From positions 1-64,000 of the forward strand of contig JAJRRB010000025.1 of the NCBI GenBank assembly GCA_024279915.1: DNA of 64,000 nt. Reading direction: 5' to 3'. Source of the stretch: Deltaproteobacteria bacterium. Its GTDB lineage: Bacteria > Desulfobacterota > Desulfuromonadia > Desulfuromonadales > BM103. Both the position numbers and the translations under genes were made by a program. Position 1 is the first letter of the stretch. Each line of letters opens with the position of its first letter. Shown here piece by piece: positions 9,101-16,188 of this stretch. The notes under the pieces are model-generated. The model searched no databases. It had not been told where the DNA came from and saw nothing but the letters and a program-made list of their open reading frames with translations.

Positions 9101-12066
9101 CCGACGGCACCCCTGACCCCAAGTACGACCCGTCCTTCGCAGTCGTCCCCTGGAGCTTCCAATATATGCCGGGGGCGGTCAGTTATCTCGATACTCCGAT
9201 TGTGCCGCTGACGGCTTTTGCCGCATCGGATATCAAGCTCGACTCTGAACCGATCACCCTGGCGCCCAAAATCGACACGGTAAACAGCCCTGCTGAGATA
9301 AGGGGCGGCCCACAAGTTTGCTCTGATACCGAGTGGGATCAAGTAACCCTCACCTCAGAAGGGTTGTCGACGGTCATCAATCCCGATTACAACCCTGCCA
9401 TCCCGGGAAGCCCTCTCTATGTCTCCAGAAATTACGGTTTTGGCACGCTTGAAGGGGCGGTGACTCTTAACGGGATGCCCCTGCTCATCGACACTTGGAG
9501 CGATAATTCAATCACAGTCACGGTTCCTCTCGACGCCGATACCGGCACCTTGCTGGTGACTCGCGGCGATAATGGCCTGACCACCGAGACCGGGGTCACC
9601 CTGACCGTTATTGACTGCGGCGCTACAGCCGCTTCGACCATATATGTTCGCAAGGACGGTACCGGTGATTATAGCACCATTCAGGCGGCTATCGATGCTG
9701 CCCTGCCGGGCGATCTGATTATGGTCGGACCTGGCACCTACAGTGAAAATGTCATCATGAACAAGCCGGTCAAACTGCAGGGGGCTGGAGTTGGCGCAAC
9801 CCGCATTACGGCCAACCCCATTCCTACAAACCGACTGCAGACCTGGCATAGGCGAATGGATGCTCTGGGAGCTCGTGAATTATCGGACTTCCTGCTCAGA
9901 GATGCAGTTGCCGCCAATGAAGCCCCTGGTATCATCGTGTTTGGTGAAACTGCTTATACTGGTGGCAATATCCTGAACCCTGATCCGACTGTAACCAGAA
10001 TATTCAATCCGGGATATCCCTTCACCGGCCATAATTGTCAAGCGATGATTGATGGTTTCACCATTTCGGGCGCTACTGGTGGCGGCGGTATCTTTGCCCT
10101 TATCAGCGCTCGCAACCTGGTGATCAGCAATAACGAGATCACTGGCAACCAGGGATCCTTTGCCGGCGGCATCACCATCGGCGTACCGGACAATGGTTTC
10201 GAGTTTGGCTCAAGTGACAACGTCACCATCAGGAATAACAAGATCCATAGAAATAGTGGAACGCTGGGCGCAGGTGGCATCGCCTTGAATGAATTTTCCA
10301 ACGGCTACCTGATTGAAGAAAATCAGATTACAGGCAACTTCTCACGATTCAACGGTGGTGGAATCGCCCACCAGGGCTTGAGCCTTGGCGACAACATCAT
10401 TCGCAACCACGACATCACCTTCAACGAAGACTTCTTCGGCGCCATACTGAACAGGGCTGGTCATGGCGGTGGAATCTATATCGGTGACTCCGTAGCCGGT
10501 GGTAGTGGAACCGGCAACGTGACGATCGATGGTAACCTGATCCAGGGCAACCTGACCGGATCAGGCCACGGTGGTGGAATCCGGGCCTTTGCCGTCAACG
10601 GCGGGGCAGATGTGCGCCAGTTCCCGGGCGACCCAAGCCAGTGGTTCGAGTTGAAGATAGTCAACAATATTATCGCTAACAATGTGGCGGCTCTGACCGG
10701 CGGCGGGATCTCTCTGCAGGATGTTGCCAGGCCGACCATTGTCAACAATACCATCATGAACAACGACACCACCGCCACGGGCGCCCTGGCTTATAATCCC
10801 TCTCCGGGAGCCAACCTTTCAATTGCGCAACCCGCAGGTATCGCTTCGGGAGCCCACACACCGGCCCTGCTGGCCATGTCAGCAGATACTGCTCTTGGCG
10901 ACTTCTCCGATCCGATCCTGGAAAACAACATCATCTGGCATAACATGTCCTACGTCAATAACTCCGCCATTCTCGGCGGGGCAGGTGGCCTGGAGACCAA
11001 TGGCTACTGGGATCTTGGCGTGTTCGGTAGCGGTGGTGCTGCTCAGATGAGTCCGGAATTCAACGACCTTACCAGCCTGGCAGACCCTGCTCTTGGGCCG
11101 GACTATTCTGGCACCAATCTAACCATTGGCCCGAGCGTTGTTTCTGAATATAGCAATGCGCTGGAATCTGCCACCGTCATCGACGAAGGCGGCAACAATA
11201 TCAACGTGCGCTATACACCACTCTCTCTTGGTATCAGCGACTATCATATTACGAAAAATAACTCACCTATGCGCGATGCCGGGACTGTCGTTATTCCGGG
11301 CTTTGCAGCCCAGGCTTACGATTATGACGGCGAAGACAGGACCACTGGAACCGATATTGGGGCCGATGAATTTGGCCGACCTATTTTCATAAGCGATCCC
11401 AGTGGTGGTGAAACCTTGGTCTCTGGCACGACCTATACTGTCCACTGGAAGGCCCCACGCAATCGTGTGAGTTTCGCCTTGAGCTATAATGGCATTTCTA
11501 TCACCACTGTTTATGATACGAGAACTTATCAATGGACGGTGCCGGAAGTGAGTGGCGACCTTACCACCACTCTGGTGATTACAAGCTATAACGCCTCCGG
11601 TGCCACCCTTGACGCCACCATTACGTCGGGTTCCTTTACCATCGTACCGGCGCCACTGGAAGTCGTTTCTCCCAATGGTGGCGAAGCGCTGACCTACTAT
11701 TGTAATGAGGACACGCTCCCCATCTGTAACAAAGTTACGGTCTCCTGGACCGCTCCTCTGGACGCTACCAGTTTCGACCTGCGCTATGATAACGGCGGTG
11801 ATCCTGTCACAGTTGCCACGGATGTCCCAGGGCGATCCTATCAATTGCTGGTTCCCGAACCGGCAGGCTTCTCGGAAACTGGAACTTTCACCGTGGTAGC
11901 TAATAATGGCGGTGGTGGCAGCAACACCCCGGATGCGGCCTTCACGGTTAGCCTGCCGGTGCAGGTGATTACTCCCAACGGTGACGAACTCCTCGATCCC
12001 GGCAGCATCTATACCATTGCCTGGGACGCCTCCGGCGAAGCTGATCATTTCCAGCTCTCGTATTAG
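6121..12066 (+). CDS. Giant secreted SdrD-like / beta-helix surface protein, ended by an in-frame TAG
   Basis: 1981 codons to a TAG at 12064. There is a strong ribosome-binding site (GAGGAG) and a signal peptide (LWLFLLVMFSCTLIVPQANA, cleavage near 36). The N-terminal third is beta-rich. An SdrD/CNA-B-like domain begins GNLEGTVFLDENQNGFREN (about 493), and a second similar unit begins GGVSGVVFYAV (about 655) with LDHNADGVIDG. A TIG-like unit (about 1105-1170) precedes a right-handed beta-helix domain starting IYVRKDGTGDYSTIQAAID (about 1177) and ending near GTDIGADEFG (about 1755). Immunoglobulin-like SPNGGE repeats follow. The same frame stays open after the TAG to 13392, and the repeat pattern continues unbroken, so the ancestral protein was probably about 2420 residues. 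It is probably cell-surface or extracellular. The downstream multicopper-oxidase proteins share its C-terminal repeats. Confidence 0.8.
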   Translation: MRQTILNGGLRSAAKLWLFLLVMFSCTLIVPQANAFIINVVEKNPDGTVSPINSGFRWLVEEDNTHLTVPGARVSDSISVNIHNSHAPVVAEGSSTSSSDSADVPTSGRYFVSVLPDPDSGYSNGGTTVATGANFALVVVNALPFPTAQISVLTHLAQNPINNIWDEADGGPGGQRNGGFGGVGVMIADAAGMVSQDAFGNPLGTAYLRVDPQDINSDYVLDGEGNPVVDVLGTGTLETLTLDDFNAGNNPYGINVGELLIKNLVPGKYGVTVTAPHFDDSGNPVTFIQTTTIEGTPTIDAWVQADEAKVFVEGFGTGFNHVVFGFVKVSPTESSIIKGQAINVPPWNITDITDPNYVDRVGLLGGVVFTGSITGTLRLNHFSRPPALQGYFPGPVVEDCWVGLNDPNVWVGLNDPNVQPAVTPSGLYVAPCDPVTGKFTINNVPPGTYQLVNWETPLDYLFGTQTVLVPDITNPGTGDVVDLGTQLVFRWFGNLEGTVFLDENQNGFRENNEPGLPNQDLALRFRDGTIYQATATDLDGEYSFAEVFPFFKWLVVEVAPSALNDTGYTNAVDYGGLVPDNDGWTVPSRGKLTPQPQVEDNPNTLNNLSRTEGIGDGSIGEPGAHLLQAMHLFLGQTNVIDWGKNVYTDGNNGGVSGVVFYAVTRAENDPRFAAGEEWEPGIPRVQVNLYLDHNADGVIDGGVLADIDNYPLGWNDGTALQGSEDIDRNGNGTFDWGSALNVAWTDSWDDNKPSGCIQELPIIHGKPIPECADGFGTWNQLRPGVFDGGYAITSIFPDGPDVPETETAPIPSDTYIVETAAPNGYLLMKEEDKNVDFGDTYTPSTLNVAAECVGDLHVVPPFLTLDGATPAPFAGTSRPLCDRKQVAIIGGQNTPADFWYFTQVPKAARAVGFVNNDLAAEFSQASPNFGEKSTPSWIPVSFQDFKGNELVRVYADEFGGYNALLPSTYTVNVPSPTGVSPHMIPLVLNDPTFADGTPDPKYDPSFAVVPWSFQYMPGAVSYLDTPIVPLTAFAASDIKLDSEPITLAPKIDTVNSPAEIRGGPQVCSDTEWDQVTLTSEGLSTVINPDYNPAIPGSPLYVSRNYGFGTLEGAVTLNGMPLLIDTWSDNSITVTVPLDADTGTLLVTRGDNGLTTETGVTLTVIDCGATAASTIYVRKDGTGDYSTIQAAIDAALPGDLIMVGPGTYSENVIMNKPVKLQGAGVGATRITANPIPTNRLQTWHRRMDALGARELSDFLLRDAVAANEAPGIIVFGETAYTGGNILNPDPTVTRIFNPGYPFTGHNCQAMIDGFTISGATGGGGIFALISARNLVISNNEITGNQGSFAGGITIGVPDNGFEFGSSDNVTIRNNKIHRNSGTLGAGGIALNEFSNGYLIEENQITGNFSRFNGGGIAHQGLSLGDNIIRNHDITFNEDFFGAILNRAGHGGGIYIGDSVAGGSGTGNVTIDGNLIQGNLTGSGHGGGIRAFAVNGGADVRQFPGDPSQWFELKIVNNIIANNVAALTGGGISLQDVARPTIVNNTIMNNDTTATGALAYNPSPGANLSIAQPAGIASGAHTPALLAMSADTALGDFSDPILENNIIWHNMSYVNNSAILGGAGGLETNGYWDLGVFGSGGAAQMSPEFNDLTSLADPALGPDYSGTNLTIGPSVVSEYSNALESATVIDEGGNNINVRYTPLSLGISDYHITKNNSPMRDAGTVVIPGFAAQAYDYDGEDRTTGTDIGADEFGRPIFISDPSGGETLVSGTTYTVHWKAPRNRVSFALSYNGISITTVYDTRTYQWTVPEVSGDLTTTLVITSYNASGATLDATITSGSFTIVPAPLEVVSPNGGEALTYYCNEDTLPICNKVTVSWTAPLDATSFDLRYDNGGDPVTVATDVPGRSYQLLVPEPAGFSETGTFTVVANNGGGGSNTPDAAFTVSLPVQVITPNGDELLDPGSIYTIAWDASGEADHFQLSY
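7321..7374 (+). repeat. Perfect 27-bp tandem duplication in the giant surface gene
   Basis: Units 7321-7347 and 7348-7374 are identical and encode WVGLNDPNV twice. It is an in-frame, recent-looking duplication without other copies in the gene. Confidence 0.95.
12064..12066 (+). other. In-frame amber codon inside a conserved repeat
   Basis: The codon falls in the repeat motif that elsewhere reads R-Y-S-T-D-G-G: here LSY-stop-TDAITWNFID. It replaces the Ser position, so a single C-to-A change in TCG would create it. The reading frame continues for 442 codons to 13392. Confidence 0.9.
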
Positions 12067-12174
12067 ACCGATGCGATAACGTGGAACTTCATTGACAACG
12101 TCTATATTGGACAAACCAGCTATGATTGGCTGGTCCCCAACGTCCTCTCAAGCCAGCCCCTGGTCCAGGTACGT

Positions 12175-13392
12175 GTGACGGCCTTCAACGCCTGTGGCGT
12201 GAACCTGGGGATGGATGTGACTGATGCCCCTCTCACCATCGTCGGACCGGTCAATGTGACCTCTCCCAACGGGGGGGAAGTCCTGTTTGCCGGGTCAATA
12301 GAGACTGTAACCTGGACTGCATACCCCAACGCCGCCACCTACTTCCTGCGCTACTCTATCGACGGTGGCAGTACCTGGACCCTGATCGATACAGTAGTGG
12401 AGGAGACCTCCTACAACTGGACCGTTCCTGATGAGCACTCCACAACCAGCCTGTTCCGGGTGACCGCCCGTGATGCCGACAACGTTTGGCTCGCCCGGGA
12501 TGAATCGGACACCGTCTTTACCATACAAAATGTGCAAGTGGTTACCCCTAACAGCGGTGAGAACTGGAATGCTGGTGATCAGGTCGCCCTGCAGTGGGAC
12601 GCTCCACCCAACGCGGTGAACTTCTTCGTGCGCCTCTCCACCGACGGTGGCGACACTTGGACCCTGATCGATACGGTTTCGAATGCCACCCAAATGCCCT
12701 GGACGGTACCCAATGTCGACTCCGGCAATTGCCTGATCCGCGTGTCTGCCCGTGATGCTGGCAACGCTTGGATTGGCAAAGATGAGTCGGACGCCGCCTT
12801 CACCATCAAACCACTGCCTCTGGCCGTAACCTCCCCAAGCGGCGGTGATACCCTTGCTGCTGGCAGAACACAAACTGTGACATGGACCGCTCCGCCCAAT
12901 GCGGTGAACTTCTTCCTGCGCTATTCTACGGACGGCGGCGACACCTGGACCTTGATCGATACGGTTGTTGGGGTAAACAGCTATAATTGGGCTGTTCCTA
13001 ATGTGACCTCTACAAGCAGTATGTTCCGAGTAAACGCCCGAGACGCTGGCAACGCATGGATCGGCCAAGATGATTCAGGCATCTTCACCATTACGCCTCT
13101 TCCTTTGGCCGTGGTCTCGCCAGACGGGGGTGAAACCCTGAATGTCGGCACAACGCACACCGTATCGTGGACCGCTCCGCCCACTGCGGCGACCTTCTTC
13201 CTGCGCTACTCTACGGACGACGGCGACACTTGGACTCTGATCGACACGATTACGACGAACACCGATGAGTACAACTGGACGGTACCTGATACGGGTTCAG
13301 CCATCAGCCGGTTCCGAGTGACCGCCCGTGACGCCGGCAACGTATGGCTCAGCAAGGATCAATCGGATGCTACTTTCACCATCGCACCCTAA
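12175..13392 (+). CDS. C-terminal repeat part of the giant surface protein (downstream of the amber codon)
   Basis: This 405-codon frame begins at a GTG without a ribosome-binding site and is in phase with the gene at 6121, so it is best read as the severed C-terminus rather than an independent gene. The open frame itself starts at 12067. It encodes four repeats of about 95 residues with the pattern V-x-SPNGGE...AG...T-V-TWTAPPNA-x-F-F-L-RYSTDGGDTWTLID, resembling extracellular immunoglobulin-like (Kre9/KNH-type) beta sandwiches. The last two and a half repeats are nearly identical in DNA to the 3' end of the gene at 16189. A GC-rich hairpin follows the stop. If the TAG is not read through, this segment is probably untranslated. 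Confidence 0.6.
   Translation: MTAFNACGVNLGMDVTDAPLTIVGPVNVTSPNGGEVLFAGSIETVTWTAYPNAATYFLRYSIDGGSTWTLIDTVVEETSYNWTVPDEHSTTSLFRVTARDADNVWLARDESDTVFTIQNVQVVTPNSGENWNAGDQVALQWDAPPNAVNFFVRLSTDGGDTWTLIDTVSNATQMPWTVPNVDSGNCLIRVSARDAGNAWIGKDESDAAFTIKPLPLAVTSPSGGDTLAAGRTQTVTWTAPPNAVNFFLRYSTDGGDTWTLIDTVVGVNSYNWAVPNVTSTSSMFRVNARDAGNAWIGQDDSGIFTITPLPLAVVSPDGGETLNVGTTHTVSWTAPPTAATFFLRYSTDDGDTWTLIDTITTNTDEYNWTVPDTGSAISRFRVTARDAGNVWLSKDQSDATFTIAP
12541..13380 (+). repeat. Direct repeat, copy A (pairs with 17533-18372)
   Basis: This stretch aligns with 17533-18372 at a constant offset of 4992 bp, with no insertions or deletions found by eye. It includes exact runs of about 60-70 bp. It encodes the extracellular beta-sandwich repeats shared by the two proteins. 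Confidence 0.85.
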
Positions 13393-13400
13393 ACGCAATT

Positions 13401-13427
13401 CCCCCGCCAAGCTTGGCTTGGCGGGGG
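13401..13427 (+). terminator. GC-rich hairpin after the giant surface gene
   Basis: An 11-bp stem CCCCCGCCAAG / CTTGGCGGGGG with a 5-nt loop, between the stop at 13392 and the next gene's ribosome-binding site. It lacks a T tract, so it may be an mRNA-stabilising or partial-attenuation structure rather than a full terminator. Confidence 0.6.
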
Positions 13428-13451
13428 GGAAGTCTTCGAAAGGAGTGAATC

Positions 13452-14747
13452 ATGAGTCACTATAAAAACTACAGCTGGTTACCGCTGGTCGCTCTGCTGC
13501 TCCTGTTGGGTGCCGCGCCAGCCATGGCCCATTTCAACGAGCAGTGCCCACCTGATACAGACGGCGTTGATACCGACGGCGACGGCATTGATGACAATGA
13601 CCACCTCTGTATCCAGCTCGGTTCAGGTGATGGCTTTTCGGTGATGGCCGATGGCAAGGTCCAGTACATGTTCGGCTTCTCCGACTACGGTGGACTCAAG
13701 AATGCCGGGGGTGATCCGAACATCCAGGGGGCTACGCCGGCCGAGCGCCCTGACGAAGACGATCCGGAATTAATGGGCAACATGTGGAACGACAGCACCA
13801 ATCCTGGAAATATGCTGGGGGCCAACTTTCCTTCGCCAAAGATTGAAATGCGTGAAGGTCAGATGCTCTATCTGACTCTGAGTAACATCGGCATGATGAT
13901 GCGGCCCGACCTGTTTGATCCGCATACCGTTCACGGTCACGGTTTTTCCGAGGCATCCTCGACCTTTGATGGCGTGCCCGGTGCCAGTCTTTCCGTTAAC
14001 ATGGGATCTAGTTTTACGTATTTCTATAATCTCTTTGAGCCGGGGACCCTCGCCTACCACTGTCATGTGGAAGCGACCGAGCATATGCAGATGGGGATGC
14101 TGGGCCAGTTTTACGTCAAACCGAAACAGGATCAGCTTGTTCTACGCGGGTTGATTTCTTCCGAGTCCGTCCAAGGGTTTACCAAGTTTGTCTACAACGA
14201 CGGCGACGGAGCCACCGGTTACGATGTCGCTTACCCATTGCAACTGCATTCCTTCGACCCCGATTTCCACGACGCCAGCCTGGAGGTCCAGCCGCTCCCC
14301 TTTGCCATGATGGACGACCGCTACCCGATGATCAACGGCCGCGGTTACCCTGATACAGCGAACCCCGCCGACCTGATCAATCAGGAGGGCTTTGCGGCGC
14401 AGAATGAGAATGCCCTGATTACTGCAACTAAGGGACAACGGGTCCTGCTGCGATTGACCAGTATGTCGACCACCGATACCTTTACTTTGACCATACCCGG
14501 TATCCCAATGACGGTCGTCGGTCTCGGTTCGCGGATCCTGCGCACCGACGGTGATCCCGCCGGTGCCAGGGAGCTCATCTACACGACCAACTCGGTCAGC
14601 GTCAGTGGCGGCCAGGGAGTGGATGTCATTCTCGATACCGCAGACATTGAGCCGGGCACCTACTTCCTCCATACCACCAACCTCAACCACCTGAGTAACC
14701 ACAATGAGGACTATGGGGGGATGATGACCCAGATCGTCATTCAGTAG
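13452..14747 (+). CDS. Multicopper-oxidase-fold protein 1: carries HxH motif I and the type 1 HCH motif only
   Basis: 431 aa, exported (LLLLLGAAPAMA signal peptide), with ribosome-binding site AAGGAG. A short Ca-binding-like stretch (DGVDTDGDGIDDND) follows the signal peptide. Two-domain multicopper oxidases need four HxH motifs for the trinuclear site plus Cys/His/Met for the type 1 copper. This protein has H158-T-V-H161-G-H163-G in the first cupredoxin domain. It also has YHCHVEATEHMQMGM (H203-C204-H205, H211, M216), a complete type 1 copper set. The HPxHLHG and final HxH motifs are missing; the C-terminal domain has only scattered His (LHTTNLNHLSNHNED). The missing half is in the next gene. 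The substrate is unknown; metal oxidation or an electron-transfer role are options. Confidence 0.85.
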   Translation: MSHYKNYSWLPLVALLLLLGAAPAMAHFNEQCPPDTDGVDTDGDGIDDNDHLCIQLGSGDGFSVMADGKVQYMFGFSDYGGLKNAGGDPNIQGATPAERPDEDDPELMGNMWNDSTNPGNMLGANFPSPKIEMREGQMLYLTLSNIGMMMRPDLFDPHTVHGHGFSEASSTFDGVPGASLSVNMGSSFTYFYNLFEPGTLAYHCHVEATEHMQMGMLGQFYVKPKQDQLVLRGLISSESVQGFTKFVYNDGDGATGYDVAYPLQLHSFDPDFHDASLEVQPLPFAMMDDRYPMINGRGYPDTANPADLINQEGFAAQNENALITATKGQRVLLRLTSMSTTDTFTLTIPGIPMTVVGLGSRILRTDGDPAGARELIYTTNSVSVSGGQGVDVILDTADIEPGTYFLHTTNLNHLSNHNEDYGGMMTQIVIQ

Positions 14748-14812
14748 AGTATGGATTTGAGAAAATTTACGTTAAACGAAGATGCGATATAACACAGAAT
14801 CGGAGGCACGTT

Positions 14813-16180
14813 ATGATGATCAAAACCAAGAAGGGTCAAGGCAGTATCCTGCTGATTTCCGTACTGCTCCTGATACTGTGGGTCATCCCCGCTCAGGCAG
14901 TGATCGAAGGGCTGACCGACACCACTGCGAACCCAATCTTCAATCTGACGGCTAAAGCCGACCATATCACCACCGGCGAAGGCAGTAGTGTCCTGATCTG
15001 GGGTTATGCCAATGGCACCGCCAGAGCCCAGTATCCGGGGCCAACGATGATTGTCAACCAGGGTGCTACGGTGACGATTAATCTGACCAATGCCTTGACT
15101 GAACACCCTGTTTCGATGGTTTTCCCAGGCCATGATGTGGTGGCTGAAGGGGGAACAGCCAGGCTGCTCACTCAGGAAGCCTTACCGGGCAGTACACCGG
15201 ATAACGGTGAGGTCACCTATACTTTTACTGCCACTGAACCGGGGACCTACACCTACTACAGCGGCACCAATATGGACCTGCAGGTCGAGATGGGTTTACT
15301 CGGGGCAATTATTGTTCGGCCCACCGACTTTGCAATTGGCACCCCAAGCACTTTCCAGGCCTATAATGATGAGGTCGTCGACCCCAACATCAACATTCGC
15401 CCCGATTCAGCCTACGATCATGAGTACCTCTACCTGATCACGGAGATGGACCCCAGAATTCACAATCTGGTTGAGTTTGGACGGATGGATGAAATTGACA
15501 CGACCACTTTTTATCCCGTCTACTGGTTCATTAATGGACGCAATTTCCCCGATACGGTAACAGCGGCTTATGCACCTCAGTTGCCTGTCCAGCCTTACAA
15601 TGCCTTTTTTATGATGCACCCTGGCCAACGGATGCTGATACGCTGGGTCGGTGCCGGCCGCGATGGCCATCCGATCCATCTGCATGGCAATAACTTCTCG
15701 GTGATCGCCAAGGACGGCCGTCTGCTCTCCACGGATGTAGCAACTGCAGGCGCTGATCTTGCTTACTCTCGCTACACCCAGAATGTCATGCCCGGAGAAA
15801 CGGTCGATGCCATCTTCACATGGTCCGGCTACAAGCTCGGCTGGGATATGTACGGGCATCCCCCAGGCTCTCCTCCGGGAGATATGGAGCCATTTGAATA
15901 TGCTCTCGACCACGGCAAACCCTTGCCGGTTACGATGCCCGCAGTGGGCACATTTACCGCTGGCGCTCTGTTCAGCGGCAGCCCGTTCCTGGGCGGCAGC
16001 GGCTTCCTGCCTCCGGGGGAGGGAGCATTGAACAACTTCGGTGGCTACTTCTACGTTTGGCACTCTCATCACGAAAAAGAGATAGTTAATAACGATATTT
16101 TCATCGGCGGCATGATAGGCCTTATGGTTGTCGCACCACGCAACGTTGGTGTGGATATACCGACCATGCCTACACTGTAA
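14813..16180 (+). CDS. Multicopper-oxidase-fold protein 2: carries HPxHLHG and HSH motifs only
   Basis: 455 aa, exported (signal peptide ending near IPAQA), ribosome-binding site GGAGG. The N-terminal cupredoxin domain keeps the fold landmarks (YPGPTMIVNQGATVTINLTN) but has lost the HxH and HCH ligands (YYSGTNMDLQVEMGLLG at the position of the type 1 motif). The C-terminal domain has GHPIHLHGNNF (H286, H289, H291) and YVWHSHHEKEIVNNDIFIGGM (H417, H419). This is exactly the half set absent from protein 1. Together they supply eight trinuclear-site histidines and one type 1 site. Encoded 65 bp downstream of protein 1, it is probably co-transcribed. A heteromeric oxidase is inferred, not shown. 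Confidence 0.85.
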   Translation: MMIKTKKGQGSILLISVLLLILWVIPAQAVIEGLTDTTANPIFNLTAKADHITTGEGSSVLIWGYANGTARAQYPGPTMIVNQGATVTINLTNALTEHPVSMVFPGHDVVAEGGTARLLTQEALPGSTPDNGEVTYTFTATEPGTYTYYSGTNMDLQVEMGLLGAIIVRPTDFAIGTPSTFQAYNDEVVDPNINIRPDSAYDHEYLYLITEMDPRIHNLVEFGRMDEIDTTTFYPVYWFINGRNFPDTVTAAYAPQLPVQPYNAFFMMHPGQRMLIRWVGAGRDGHPIHLHGNNFSVIAKDGRLLSTDVATAGADLAYSRYTQNVMPGETVDAIFTWSGYKLGWDMYGHPPGSPPGDMEPFEYALDHGKPLPVTMPAVGTFTAGALFSGSPFLGGSGFLPPGEGALNNFGGYFYVWHSHHEKEIVNNDIFIGGMIGLMVVAPRNVGVDIPTMPTL

Positions 16181-16188
16181 AGGGGGTT

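Noticed and set aside
12064-12066. Pyrrolysine at the TAG codon
   Set aside because: The position aligns with Ser in a structural repeat, the protein is not of a Pyl-using family, and no Pyl genes are in the window. A point mutation is simpler.
11263-12114. 283-codon minus-strand frame opposite the giant surface gene
   Set aside because: Antisense shadow of a GC-rich repetitive coding sequence. The plus frame has a signal peptide and continuous domains.
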